From the NCBI GenBank assembly GCA_017416065.1, contig JAFQDM010000019.1, positions 1 through 35,122 on the forward strand: a stretch of DNA of 35,122 bases, in the 5' to 3' direction. Position numbers and translations under genes: made by a program. This document shows, piece by piece, positions 24,101-29,568 of the stretch (position 1 is the first letter of the stretch; each line of letters starts with the position of its first letter). The notes below the pieces were generated by a model that did no database searches, was not told where the DNA came from, and saw only the letters and a list, made by a program, of their open reading frames with translations. The stretch is from Ruminococcus sp. (GTDB lineage Bacteria > Bacillota > Clostridia > Oscillospirales > Acutalibacteraceae).

Positions 24101-25709
24101 TGTATACTTCCCACTCACCAAACTCATGGCCCATAGAAACAGTTACCGTGTCAGTCTTCAGAGATACTCCGTACTTATCGGTTACAACGCAGTAAACCTC
24201 TCTGCCGCTGCGATGTGCATTCATAGTTACAGAATAAGAAGTGCTCTTAAAAGTGTCCGTAACAGAAAAATCAGTAGAGGTTGCGTTTTTATAGTACCAT
24301 TTGTAGCTTAAGCCGTCACCCACAGCAGTAAAGCTTACTCTTGCTTTATTTCCACTGTGTACGGATACAGAAACCGGCTGCTTTGTGATTTTAAGTGTGG
24401 TTCCCATATTGATAACAACTGTGTTAGTCCTTACGGTGTTACCATATTTATCGGAAACCTCACAATACAGCATACGGCCATCTCTTGAGTTGTTCATCTC
24501 TACACTATACTTGTTGGATTTGAATGTAGAAGTAGAAACAAATTTAGAGGCACCTGCATTTTTGTAGTACCAATTGTATGTAAGACCATCACCCTTTGCA
24601 GTAAAACTGACAGATGCAGCCTTGCCTGCAGGAACAGTTATGGAAGAAGGCTGCTGTGAAATCTCCAAAGCATTGCCCATAGTAAGGGTAACCGTATTTG
24701 TCTTAACAGAATTACCGAATTTGTCCGTAACTACGCAATAGATCTGACGGCCGCTTCTGCCGGCTGTCATAGTTACGGAATATGTATTTGTTGTGAATGT
24801 ATCTGTGCGAGAAAACTTTGAGGCACCTGCGTTTTTATAGTACCAATTGTAAACAAGGTCCTCACCCTTTGCTGTGAAGGAGACCCTTGCGACAGCTCCC
24901 TTAACAGCAACCACAGACTGAGGCTGCTTGGTGATCTCCAACACTTCACCCATTGTTAAAGATACCACATTGGTTTTTACAGTATTGCCGTATTTATCGC
25001 TAATTACACAATACACCTGACGACCGTCTCTGGCTTCGGTCATCTTAACGGAATAAACATTTGATATATATGTAGTAGTAAGAGCAAAGTCTGAAGCACC
25101 TGCGTTCTTATAGTACCACTTATAGGTAAGTCCTTCACCCTGAGCTGAAACGCTTACTCTGGCAGTAGTACCCAGCTCTGCCTCAACAGAAACAGGCTGA
25201 GTTTTGATGACAAGAGAAGTCTTCATCACAAGAGTTACTGTGTTAGTCTTTACGGAATTCCCGTATTTATCCGTTACAACGCAGTAGATCTGACGGCCGT
25301 TACGGGCATCAGTCATAGTTGTTGAATAGACATTTGAGGTAAAAGTGGTCGTGCGGGTGAATTTATCAGCACCTGCATTTTTATAATACCACTTGTATGT
25401 GAGACCGTCTCCCGAAGCAGAAAAAGAAACCTTTACTGCTTCACCTTTTTTTGCCGAAACAGAAACAGGCTGCTTGATGATCTCAACTGAAGAGTCCTTA
25501 GCACCTAAGGATGCTAAGTCTGTTTTCTTACGAGTTGTTTGTACGCTTTCGGCTTCATCTGAGTAATAAACAACAGAGCTGTCATCAGCAGTAACGATTC
25601 CTGCTGATGATAAATCTGCGGTTTCTGCAAATGCTGTAGGCATTGCCATCATGAAGCATTGCAAAACCATCAGAAGCACCAATAGCGAGCTGAAGAATTT
25701 TTTGATCAT
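15180..25709 (-). CDS. Giant secreted beta-helix adhesin-like protein (Pmp-like repeats, Ig-like repeats)
   Basis: A protein of about 3509 residues. I start it at ATG 25709, where GGAGG lies about five bases before a typical signal peptide (MIKKFFSSLLVLLMV..., cut after AFA). The order is: signal peptide; five tandem 91-residue Ig-like repeats, each with YxWYYKNA and YCxVxDKYG; a CxxC module (HEFGEWE...YCKEC); a Listeria-Bacteroides type repeat ending in EGYSFAGWKD and ITVSALW; then about 2850 residues of beta-helix. The helix has about 90 rungs of the GGAIY / FxxNxA type, like chlamydial polymorphic membrane proteins. Such parallel helices are usually adhesins or surface scaffolds. No LPXTG, SLH domain, dockerin or autotransporter barrel is seen; the protein ends in LTTMP, so its surface attachment is unexplained. 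It is first in an operon with the dockerin phosphoesterase. Confidence 0.9.
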   Translation of the reverse strand: MIKKFFSSLLVLLMVLQCFMMAMPTAFAETADLSSAGIVTADDSSVVYYSDEAESVQTTRKKTDLASLGAKDSSVEIIKQPVSVSAKKGEAVKVSFSASGDGLTYKWYYKNAGADKFTRTTTFTSNVYSTTMTDARNGRQIYCVVTDKYGNSVKTNTVTLVMKTSLVIKTQPVSVEAELGTTARVSVSAQGEGLTYKWYYKNAGASDFALTTTYISNVYSVKMTEARDGRQVYCVISDKYGNTVKTNVVSLTMGEVLEITKQPQSVVAVKGAVARVSFTAKGEDLVYNWYYKNAGASKFSRTDTFTTNTYSVTMTAGRSGRQIYCVVTDKFGNSVKTNTVTLTMGNALEISQQPSSITVPAGKAASVSFTAKGDGLTYNWYYKNAGASKFVSTSTFKSNKYSVEMNNSRDGRMLYCEVSDKYGNTVRTNTVVINMGTTLKITKQPVSVSVHSGNKARVSFTAVGDGLSYKWYYKNATSTDFSVTDTFKSTSYSVTMNAHRSGREVYCVVTDKYGVSLKTDTVTVSMGHEFGEWEVYRAATAEREGVERRYCKECSYYKDRTTPKLTAVYYITTDLGTGTPSKVGVPKSGEYTLENPKREGYSFAGWKDAKGNDFPRQGVIKEDITVSALWNLDGTDTLRELVDRTNAGVEAIKITSDIVISKSIYISYNTKIYSDGDFSLIRDPNFKGDMFVVGSDNKGQSSVVLRRDAVLTLGGGEGTLTIDGNRDNVNVTVVGSVVFVADSSTLNLYDGVRIANNVKLGNERIYNYPSAISASTGENAGGAGILNLHSTVNMYGGVIENNLVATKHTPIINEDGTEGLKESFGCGGGVYNRGHFNMYGGKITGNEALRGGGFYTDRVAYMFSGEISDNIAHYYGGAISTSSGQHADLFIGSEGEGDTMLIDGNHSYRAGGAIYSNTSSPIIIYGNTVVSNNASDTSGGAVYTAGPLTINDTLFDSNSCVYSGGAIYNHYTKAEFNRRLMELTNCTFTNNKGNLGGAVILSAQDSVADTGLGTFATIKDCNFVGNNAVANEGSGGNGGALYITRKSETIISRCRFEENVAETNAGAVAAHSEAHVDMVDCEFVKNTGNLGGAMYTSSGSKVELKNILFDSNKTVLKENGSGGNGGAVYVSLATPSFENVDFINNSAANHAGAVYMHATTLEFDNTCEFDSNSAAAHGGAFYLTYRNLEDGTKDGSVLKVSDIDFKNNSALAGGAISIRSGCDADLTNVKFTSNRAIGTEKDAQGGGAVYVGFGSLTLDNVTAKDNSSLGYGGVVNSVASTVDVISGSYQDNSAKSGGAFNGISNSTLAVAKADFLGNYSDYENTEYDNTIGGGAINLYSGKLDIVDSTFDANKSGYYGGAVIAAKAEVNINNSIVKNSEGYTGAALFFRYGCTAKLDNISLLDNTSHSNGVLYANGGNLDVVNVIASGNTASNGGVLYASGATTQVTLKDLTWSGNTATNGGIGYISDATLTATNCEFRDNTANLGGVFYAKKGTLNMENVAFNENEAIRNSGGGAGNGGAITMTGGTLAVDSETSFISNTAENHAGALYMSYTTDTLEDGSSVSVPSALTATGTLFDNNSAMAGAAVSIRTGCSAELNDLTLSNNSVEGFIDTKNDGNGEGGGAVYVGYGSLTLNNVTAVNNSASDFGGAVDAVDSTVIINGGTYSENTSNSGGMLHSISGSDITITNAIINNNESVYENKEYNSSIGGGAICTTGGTLTVSDTTLDGNKSAYYGGSVMTSSTQVMFSGNTVVKNSEGGTGAALNFKNKSVVELEDISILDNNSSANGVLYVNNSTLDILNITAAGNSAANGGLIYASNANTNINIVDSAFLRNNATNGGVVNIANGTIVFKNSTLSDNTGKYGAVVYSDNANVTIESSDVKNNMATSYAGVVYATSGTVNFTGGTVSENTATSGGVFFTEAADVLINETTVTKNTSTSNGGVAYAEDGSFEFKNAIVSENSAESNAGVIYVRYTDVVLDSSEFNGNTSGNNGGVLYLSGARGTIKNDCSFVGNSASNHGGAIYDVYTNAVNTEEEQRDKAYGDLTVTGGTFESNTAMSGAVVSIRTGCDAEFNSSTFLNNSVSGFADENDGNGEGGGAVYVGFGSLTLNDVTASGNSASDFGGVVEVMSSDVTINGGKYSENTTVSGAVVRAISDSTVMINDALIEKNTAVDYGVIYQNKGNLTLSNVTASENTAGFGGVLYASNASVNVDITNSTFVKNSAYLGGALNINSGTATVTDSTFTENSALKNSSGSYGNGGAVIVTGGTVIASGENVFESNSAENHGGAVYVTYSNVNNEKVGGTVNMTDGVFKNNTAAVSGGAISSRTNGNVTLTGTKLISNSALSNKLNEGGGAIYTNTNTLTLSGVTMDGNTSGYYAGALMASEAEVTINGNSVISNSQGGTGAALHFAATSNVSISDTEISHNTASVNGAVYVNNSTVDMTNVTASGNKAANGGVIYASNANTKITATDSTFTQNNATNGGAVYIANGAMNFVRGEITENTAKTAGAVYSDNGKVSFDGTSINNNTASSTAGVAYTVDGTLSFANALVEENSAAGNGGAVYVKYTPVTITDSTFANNTSDSNGGALYLAGCNSDITDSDFVENKAKNHGAAIYNVYLNAVNTEDEQRDKAVSNLTVTGGSFASNTAMAGAVVSIRTGCDAVFNGTEFTNNAVSGYDAKADNSGVNDGNGEGGGAVYVGYGSLTLNNVTADGNSASDFGGVVDSVSSTVTINGGTFTNNKSNSGAVIYAMEKSKVTIDGAAINNNESVYENTDYNNKIGGTVYANGGTLEITNTTLDGNKTGYYGGAVYGRNGATVDISDNTVISNSSGATGAAVYFREACNVTVKDSIIKDNTSTGNGVVYQTGGTMTLTNVTASGNKGSNGGVIFSSGTSTKTEIKNCNFIGNTASSGGALTVSESNVSVTGGEFKDNSANLGGAVNIGTGTLTISGVTFTNNSAVKNASGSNGNGGAIAVAAGTLNATGDNLFDGNTAENHGGAIYVSYKTDDNGTKVGGVVNMSEGLFKNNSADISGGAISSRTNGSVALSGTELTANSSYGTVLGEGGGAIYSNDNTLVLSGVVIDGNSSAYYGGGVTALNADVTIDEKSQIKNNVGTTGVALEFRGTGSYTLNDISVTDNISTKGSGVIYITGSGTLNATSLTASGNKNNNGGVIYASGSSKVNVDSSSFVNNTAKNLGGAVDHRSSGALSITNSTFNGNNAVNGGAFHIGGSGAVTIKNSTIDGNTATTLGGGIYHEGSGLLTVSEGTNLKQNTAPSGGGLYLDKGAKATVSSSTFDANSASGADGGAILVADSSDTGTSATSLTVTGSVFKNNTAAKKGGAISTDTASPNLLINVSDTEFTKNSAVGAGGGAIEIQNANQTNATDPASAKIVFTNCEFTENSAKTTGGAIEIRTSSCAKINGITATKNSAKQNGGVVYVTSNFSRLYLTGGVTLSGNTAGSGTFAYLYNNNYSNPPRIYTTDSNSAAWYKEVKGNTSSVTFNLTTMP
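15198..15230. other. Strong hairpin in the last codons of the adhesin gene
   Basis: GTTAAAGGTAAC (15198-15209) and GTTACCTTTAAC (15219-15230) are exact inverted copies. The inner bases can extend the stem by three pairs, one of them a G-T wobble, leaving a three-base loop. It ends 15 bases before the adhesin stop on the minus strand and has no T-run, so it is not a standard terminator. Confidence 0.6.
16430..22150 (-). repeat. Six diverged super-repeats of the beta-helix region
   Basis: A hydrophilic loop following ENHGGA(I/V)Y-type rungs recurs near 22145, 21030, 19600, 18810, 17825 and 16670. NAVNTE(E/D)EQRDKA occurs at two of these. Between them the same cassettes return in order: GEGGGAVYVGxGSLTL, then YYGGAV, then TGAAL, then NGGVIYAS. 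Spacing varies from about 790 to 1430 bases, so cassettes were gained or lost. Confidence 0.7.
24123..25487 (-). repeat. Five tandem 273-bp (91-aa) Ig-like repeats
   Basis: The codons for the YYKNA motif recur at 25381, 25108, 24835, 24562 and 24289, exactly 273 bases apart each time. All five units share KQPxSV, WYYKNA, a serine/threonine strand and YCxVxDKYGN. Each has one Cys and one Trp in place of the usual Ig cysteine pair. Confidence 0.92.
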
Positions 25710-25778
25710 AATATTCCTCCGTTCATTAAATTGTACATTCACTCATCTGCATATGTACAGTATAAATATACATAATAT

Positions 25779-25807
25779 ATTATACTACTAAAACCGACAT
25801 ATATCAA
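25779..25807 (-). promoter_or_regulatory. Promoter of the adhesin/phosphoesterase operon
   Basis: Minus strand TTGATA (complement of 25802-25807), exact 17-base spacer, perfect TATAAT (complement of 25779-25784). It leaves a leader of about 60 bases before the adhesin start. Confidence 0.85.
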
Positions 25808-25833
25808 GTATAAATATCTCCCAAATACAAAAA

Positions 25834-25870
25834 AGCATCACAGACGATACAGAAATTCGTCTGTGATGCT
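25834..25870 (-). terminator. Terminator of the radC-M18 peptidase unit
   Basis: A perfect 14-bp stem (25834-25847 with 25857-25870), nine-base loop, then TTTTTTGTATTTG on the minus strand. It starts four bases after the M18 peptidase stop. Confidence 0.92.
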
Positions 25871-25874
25871 GAAA

Positions 25875-27170
25875 TCACTCATTGATATTTATATGGTATT
25901 CCCCATCGTTTAATAATGTTAAAGAAGAGGAATAGAAGGTTTTCATCAGATCGATCATATGCTGTGTATCCCTTGCACCTGCTGTTTCAAATGCAGAGTG
26001 CATTGCAAGCTGAGCAAGACCAATATCTGCAGTTACAACTGAAATATGAGTATTTGCTATATTGCCCAGAGTTGAGCCTCCGGGAATATCGCTCCTGTTT
26101 GAATACTCCTGGCAAGGAATATGGGCATATTTACACAAAAGCTTGACCAAAGATGCTGAAACAGCATCCGTGCAATATTTTTGGTTTGAGTTAAATTTAA
26201 TAACTACTCCCCCGTTGAGCTTAACTGCATTGTTTTTATCTGTAAGCTCAGGGTGATTTGGATGAACGGCATGACCGTTGTCGCAAGAAAGCATAAAACT
26301 GCCTGATAGCAAATCGCTGAGAACTGATGAATCACAGCAATCACTGTATGCAATTTTGTTTAATACAGTATAAAGAAAATCAGAATCTGCACCCTGCTTG
26401 GTACTGCTGCCAACCTCTTCATTGTCAAAAACAGCTAAAATGGGGATACTGCTTTGAAGCTTTGCTTCCAGAAATCCTACTAATGATGAATATACACATT
26501 GGAGATCATCAAGCCTTGGAGCCGAAATCATATCATTCCAGCAGACACCCTTCTGAGGGTTATATAAATACAGATCAGAGGACAGAATACTTTCCTTTGA
26601 AGCATTGGAAAGTTTTGAAATCAGCTCTGCAAATGAGATTTCTGATTCAGATGCAAAATACAAAGGGACCAAATCCACCGCAGGGTTAAGCGTTGTATTC
26701 TCGTTTGCATTTCTGTTCAGATGAATTGCTACGTTTGGAATTATTGCTACAGGGTCTACGCTGTCTACCAAACGTGTTTCTATGCCGTTATCGGTTAAAA
26801 CCACAACTCTGCCTGCAAGAGCAAGGGGTCTGTCCATCCATGTGGAATTGATCATCCCGCCATATCTTTCTGCTGAGAAACGAAGATAACCGTTGTCTTT
26901 AATGACAGGATTATCTTTGAGCTTAAAGCAAGGGCTGTCTGAATGAGAGGAACCTATCATAAAACCTTTAGCTTTACCCAAGGGCAATCTGAAGGCTATA
27001 AGGGACGATTTATTTCTTGTTACAAAATAACCTTTATTTGGTTTTAATTCCCAGACTTTGCCTTTGGAAAGCTCTTCGTATCCTTCTGAAAACAGAATAT
27101 CTTTTATATTATTCACAGCGTGAAAGGCTGTGGGAGATTTCTCTATAAACTCAAATAATTTATTATTCAA
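25875..27170 (-). CDS. apeB: M18 family zinc aminopeptidase (aspartyl aminopeptidase type)
   Basis: A 431-residue cytosolic dizinc peptidase that removes N-terminal residues from peptides. The conserved metal and catalytic residues are visible: His76 in GSSHSDSP, Asp222 in APRLDDLQ, Glu251/Glu252 in FDNEEVGS, Asp297 and the HAVHPNHPE stretch (300-308), and His391 in MHSAFE. The length is normal. The start is TTG at 27170, with AAGGTGA just upstream and no better ATG. It lies 42 bases after radC, has no clear promoter of its own and is closed by a strong terminator, so it is probably read from the radC promoter. Confidence 0.94.
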   Translation of the reverse strand: MNNKLFEFIEKSPTAFHAVNNIKDILFSEGYEELSKGKVWELKPNKGYFVTRNKSSLIAFRLPLGKAKGFMIGSSHSDSPCFKLKDNPVIKDNGYLRFSAERYGGMINSTWMDRPLALAGRVVVLTDNGIETRLVDSVDPVAIIPNVAIHLNRNANENTTLNPAVDLVPLYFASESEISFAELISKLSNASKESILSSDLYLYNPQKGVCWNDMISAPRLDDLQCVYSSLVGFLEAKLQSSIPILAVFDNEEVGSSTKQGADSDFLYTVLNKIAYSDCCDSSVLSDLLSGSFMLSCDNGHAVHPNHPELTDKNNAVKLNGGVVIKFNSNQKYCTDAVSASLVKLLCKYAHIPCQEYSNRSDIPGGSTLGNIANTHISVVTADIGLAQLAMHSAFETAGARDTQHMIDLMKTFYSSSLTLLNDGEYHININE

Positions 27171-27212
27171 AAAATCACCTTCAAAATCAATGCTTTAACA
27201 TTACAAATTTAT

Positions 27213-27911
27213 TTATTCACCTATAAACAAAACTGAAGACAATGCGGTATCACGCAATGAAACGCTCTCTTCATCTGCAACGATCACATGGTCGATCAAC
27301 CTGACTCCCACTGCCGCTAAGGTAGAACGGAGCAGCTTGGTGACAGTAACGTCCTCTTTGCTGGGGAGGGCTACGCCACTTGGATGATTATGAGCTATGA
27401 TTGCATAGCTTGCGTTATAGCGCAATGAAAGATCTACAATCTTGCGTATGGGAACATCTGAGGTGCAGGTGGTTCCGGTTGAAACAACACCGCAGAAGAT
27501 TTCCTTTTCTTTAGAATCAAGAAGAAGCAGATAGATGGTTTCGTCTACCCTGCCAATGAACTTGCTGGCAAAATAGTCGCAGATATACTCATGCTTGATT
27601 ATCTTTCTGTTTGAATTGTTGCGATCATCGTAATACACACGGCAGATATCAGGAATCATGTGAAGATAAACTGCCACATTCCTGGATATTCCTGATTTAA
27701 CAAGACTGTCCACAGGAGCCTCCAGCACAGCGCTGATAGAGCCAAACTCCTCAAGAAGCTTATGAGCAATGTCATTAGTATTACGTCTTGTGTAACAATT
27801 ATAAAGGAGCATTTCTAAAATTTCGTGGTCCTGAAAGCTGTCAAAGCCTGTTTCCAGATATCTGTTACGCATTCTGTTGCGATGTCCGTCGTGATTATGC
27901 TGTGTGGACAC
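27213..27911 (-). CDS. radC: RadC family protein (JAB/MPN metalloprotease-like domain)
   Basis: About 232 residues. A helix-hairpin-helix-like N-terminal part (about 15-100, with LLxxFGSISAVLEA and GISRNVAVYL) is followed by a JAB/MPN domain. That domain carries the zinc motif HNHPSG and the acidic KEDVTVTKLL stretch, with RLIDHVIVAD near the end. The family was once linked to DNA repair, but its real role is unsettled. The start I favour is GTG 27911, with AAAGGAG eight bases before it; an ATG six codons upstream overlaps that site. It has its own consensus promoter. No restriction system or mobile element is nearby, so it looks like the chromosomal housekeeping copy. Confidence 0.93.
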   Translation of the reverse strand: MSTQHNHDGHRNRMRNRYLETGFDSFQDHEILEMLLYNCYTRRNTNDIAHKLLEEFGSISAVLEAPVDSLVKSGISRNVAVYLHMIPDICRVYYDDRNNSNRKIIKHEYICDYFASKFIGRVDETIYLLLLDSKEKEIFCGVVSTGTTCTSDVPIRKIVDLSLRYNASYAIIAHNHPSGVALPSKEDVTVTKLLRSTLAAVGVRLIDHVIVADEESVSLRDTALSSVLFIGE

Positions 27912-27943
27912 AAGAAAAACTCCTTTCATATATTTCTTTGAAT

Positions 27944-27972
27944 ATTATATAGTAAAAAAACAAATAATGCAA
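27944..27972 (-). promoter_or_regulatory. Promoter of radC
   Basis: Minus strand TTGCAT (complement of 27967-27972), exact 17-base spacer, perfect TATAAT (complement of 27944-27949). Confidence 0.85.
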
Positions 27973-27988
27973 CGATATATAAAGAAAA

Positions 27989-28014
27989 AGGATAACAACA
28001 AAAGCTGTTATCCT
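27989..28014 (-). terminator. Terminator of the ohrR-like gene
   Basis: A perfect 9-bp stem (27989-27997 with 28006-28014), eight-base loop, then TTTTCTTTATAT on the minus strand, five bases after the regulator's stop. Confidence 0.85.
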
Positions 28015-28019
28015 AAGAA

Positions 28020-28466
28020 TCAATATTTGTCTTTAACCAAATCAAGAAGCTTATAAATCAGACGATAGAACTCTATTCTCTCATCTGAATCAAGGGTTAC
28101 GTTCTTTGCCATTTCTATGGGAATATTAACGGCTCTTTCCCGAAGCTGCATGCCTGCCTCTGTAAGCTCCACCAAAAGCACTCTTTCATCTTCTGAGGAT
28201 CGGTATCTCTTAATAAAGCCTTTTGACTCAAGGCTCTTGAGCACGGGAGTTAGTGTACCGGAATCAAGATATAAACGTTTTCCCAAATCCTTTACGCTGA
28301 TAATGTTAACTTCCCAAATAACCATCATAGCTACATACTGTGTATATGTAAGGTCAAGGGGTTCAAGATAGGGTCTGTAAAGCTTTATCATCTCTCGAGA
28401 AGCAGCATATAAAGGAAAACATAGCTGGTTTTCAAGCTTTAAGTGTTTATAATTACTGTCTACCAT
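28020..28466 (-). CDS. ohrR: MarR-family transcriptional regulator, OhrR-like
   Basis: A 148-residue winged-helix repressor. The N-terminal helix LENQLCFPLYAASREM holds the single reactive cysteine (Cys16) that defines OhrR-type peroxide sensors. YTQYVAMMVIWE, the recognition helix region LDSGTLTPVLKSLESKGFI and the wing RSSEDERVLLVELTE complete the MarR fold. OhrR usually represses ohr, an organic hydroperoxide reductase, but no ohr gene is in the window. Its promoter and a possible self-operator are upstream, and a terminator follows. Direct upstream neighbours are azlD and azlC; no terminator separates them, so read-through is possible. Confidence 0.88.
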   Translation of the reverse strand: MVDSNYKHLKLENQLCFPLYAASREMIKLYRPYLEPLDLTYTQYVAMMVIWEVNIISVKDLGKRLYLDSGTLTPVLKSLESKGFIKRYRSSEDERVLLVELTEAGMQLRERAVNIPIEMAKNVTLDSDERIEFYRLIYKLLDLVKDKY

Positions 28467-28481
28467 AATAAAATATACTCC

Positions 28482-28503
28482 AATAAGTGAATTTTAGCTT
28501 ATT
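28482..28503. promoter_or_regulatory. Possible operator at the ohrR-like promoter
   Basis: AATAAG (28482-28487) and CTTATT (28498-28503) form an inverted repeat; 8 of 11 half-site positions match. It lies just downstream of the -10, over the expected transcription start, a typical place for a self-repressor. It does not resemble the known Bacillus OhrR box. Confidence 0.3.
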
Positions 28504-28508
28504 TAATT

Positions 28509-28537
28509 ATTATAGAACATCAAATGATAAAATGCAA
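28509..28537 (-). promoter_or_regulatory. Promoter of the ohrR-like gene
   Basis: Minus strand TTGCAT (complement of 28532-28537), exact 17-base spacer, perfect TATAAT (complement of 28509-28514). Confidence 0.85.
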
Positions 28538-28553
28538 GTAGTTTGTTAAATAT

Positions 28554-28871
28554 CTAAGCACAGATGAACTGACTTACAATAAATGAAGCGGCACAGGATG
28601 AAACCGCCACCAAAGTAAGTCCTCGGCCAAAAAACGCAAGAACTACCGCCACAACGACCCCTGCAGCTGCAGCGTAAATATTGCCCGTTGCATAAAAGGC
28701 TGCAGGAAAGGTCATAGCTGACAAAACAGTATAAGGGATGTAATAAAGAAAAGAACGTATAAATGTGTTTTTTATCTTTTCTTTGACTAACACAAAAGGG
28801 ATAGTTCTTATAAGATAAGTTGAAAAGGAAATTACTAAAAGATAGATCCAAAAGCCTGAGTTACCCTGCAT
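28554..28871 (-). CDS. azlD: AzlD family branched-chain amino acid exporter subunit
   Basis: A small membrane protein (about 105 residues) with three to four hydrophobic segments and the AzlD pattern TYLIRTIPFVLV near the N-terminus. With AzlC it forms a branched-chain amino acid or azaleucine exporter. I favour ATG 28871: AAGGAGG lies nine bases before it, whereas the upstream in-frame ATG at 28880 abuts that site. Its start overlaps the end of azlC by 11 bases, so the two are translationally linked. Confidence 0.88.
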   Translation of the reverse strand: MQGNSGFWIYLLVISFSTYLIRTIPFVLVKEKIKNTFIRSFLYYIPYTVLSAMTFPAAFYATGNIYAAAAGVVVAVVLAFFGRGLTLVAVSSCAASFIVSQFICA

Positions 28872-29565
28872 TGCTTTCATCCTCCTTCACAGGAAAAAGT
28901 ATGGCAACCAAAGCAGCTGATGCAACCGCACAAACACTTATTGCAACACCGAAGGGTATCTGAGACAGTACGGGCAAATAATAAAAATGATTACTTAGAG
29001 TAACGGCAAAAGCCACAGCGACAAACATACTGATGGAACTCTTCACCTTAGGTACTATAATAGCAATAAACATACCGTATATTGCAAGGCAGAGAGCATT
29101 CATTACACTTTCAGGCAAAATATTACCCATAACTGCTCCGAACAAAGTACCAAAACTCCAGCCTAAATATGGAAACACAGTTAGTCCTGCAAAGAATCCG
29201 GTGCTTACCTCTTCTTCGTTGCTTGCAACAGCAAAGATCTCATCGGTCATAAAGAAGCCGAATATCCATCTGCGGATACCCTTGAATTCTTTAGAGGTCT
29301 TCTGAGATAAAGACACAGACATAAATGAATATCGTATATTGATCGTAAACTGAGAGAGGAGCATCTCCAGATATCTGCCGGGCATAAGCATCATGTTTAT
29401 TCCTGCAAGCTGTCCCGCAGAGGTAAGGGTGGTCATGGATACAAGCACAGCCTGCCACCATTCAAATCCATAGGACACAGCAAGAATCCCAAAAGAAAAA
29501 GAAACAGACAGATATCCCAGTCCTATGGGCACCCCTGACCTAAGTCCTCTGAAAAAAGAACTCAT
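28861..29565 (-). CDS. azlC: AzlC family branched-chain amino acid exporter subunit
   Basis: A 234-residue polytopic membrane protein with the AzlC hallmarks: GLRSGVPIGLGYLSVSFSFGILA at the N-terminus, then SAGQLAGINMM, ...QFTINIRYSFMSVSLSQ, and FFMTDEIFAVAS. It is the large subunit of the AzlCD exporter. It starts three bases after the VTT gene stops; the nearest ribosome binding site (AAGGA) is about 13 bases away, so translation is probably coupled to the upstream gene. The real substrate in this organism is inferred from the family only. Confidence 0.92.
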   Translation of the reverse strand: MSSFFRGLRSGVPIGLGYLSVSFSFGILAVSYGFEWWQAVLVSMTTLTSAGQLAGINMMLMPGRYLEMLLSQFTINIRYSFMSVSLSQKTSKEFKGIRRWIFGFFMTDEIFAVASNEEEVSTGFFAGLTVFPYLGWSFGTLFGAVMGNILPESVMNALCLAIYGMFIAIIVPKVKSSISMFVAVAFAVTLSNHFYYLPVLSQIPFGVAISVCAVASAALVAILFPVKEDESNAG

Positions 29566-29568
29566 AAG

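Noticed and set aside
15180-25742. Many open frames of 60-140 codons on the plus strand and in other minus frames across the adhesin gene
   Set aside because: They arise from the biased codon pattern of the GGA/NNT-rich repeats read in other frames. They lack ribosome binding sites and known motifs, and lie wholly inside the giant gene.
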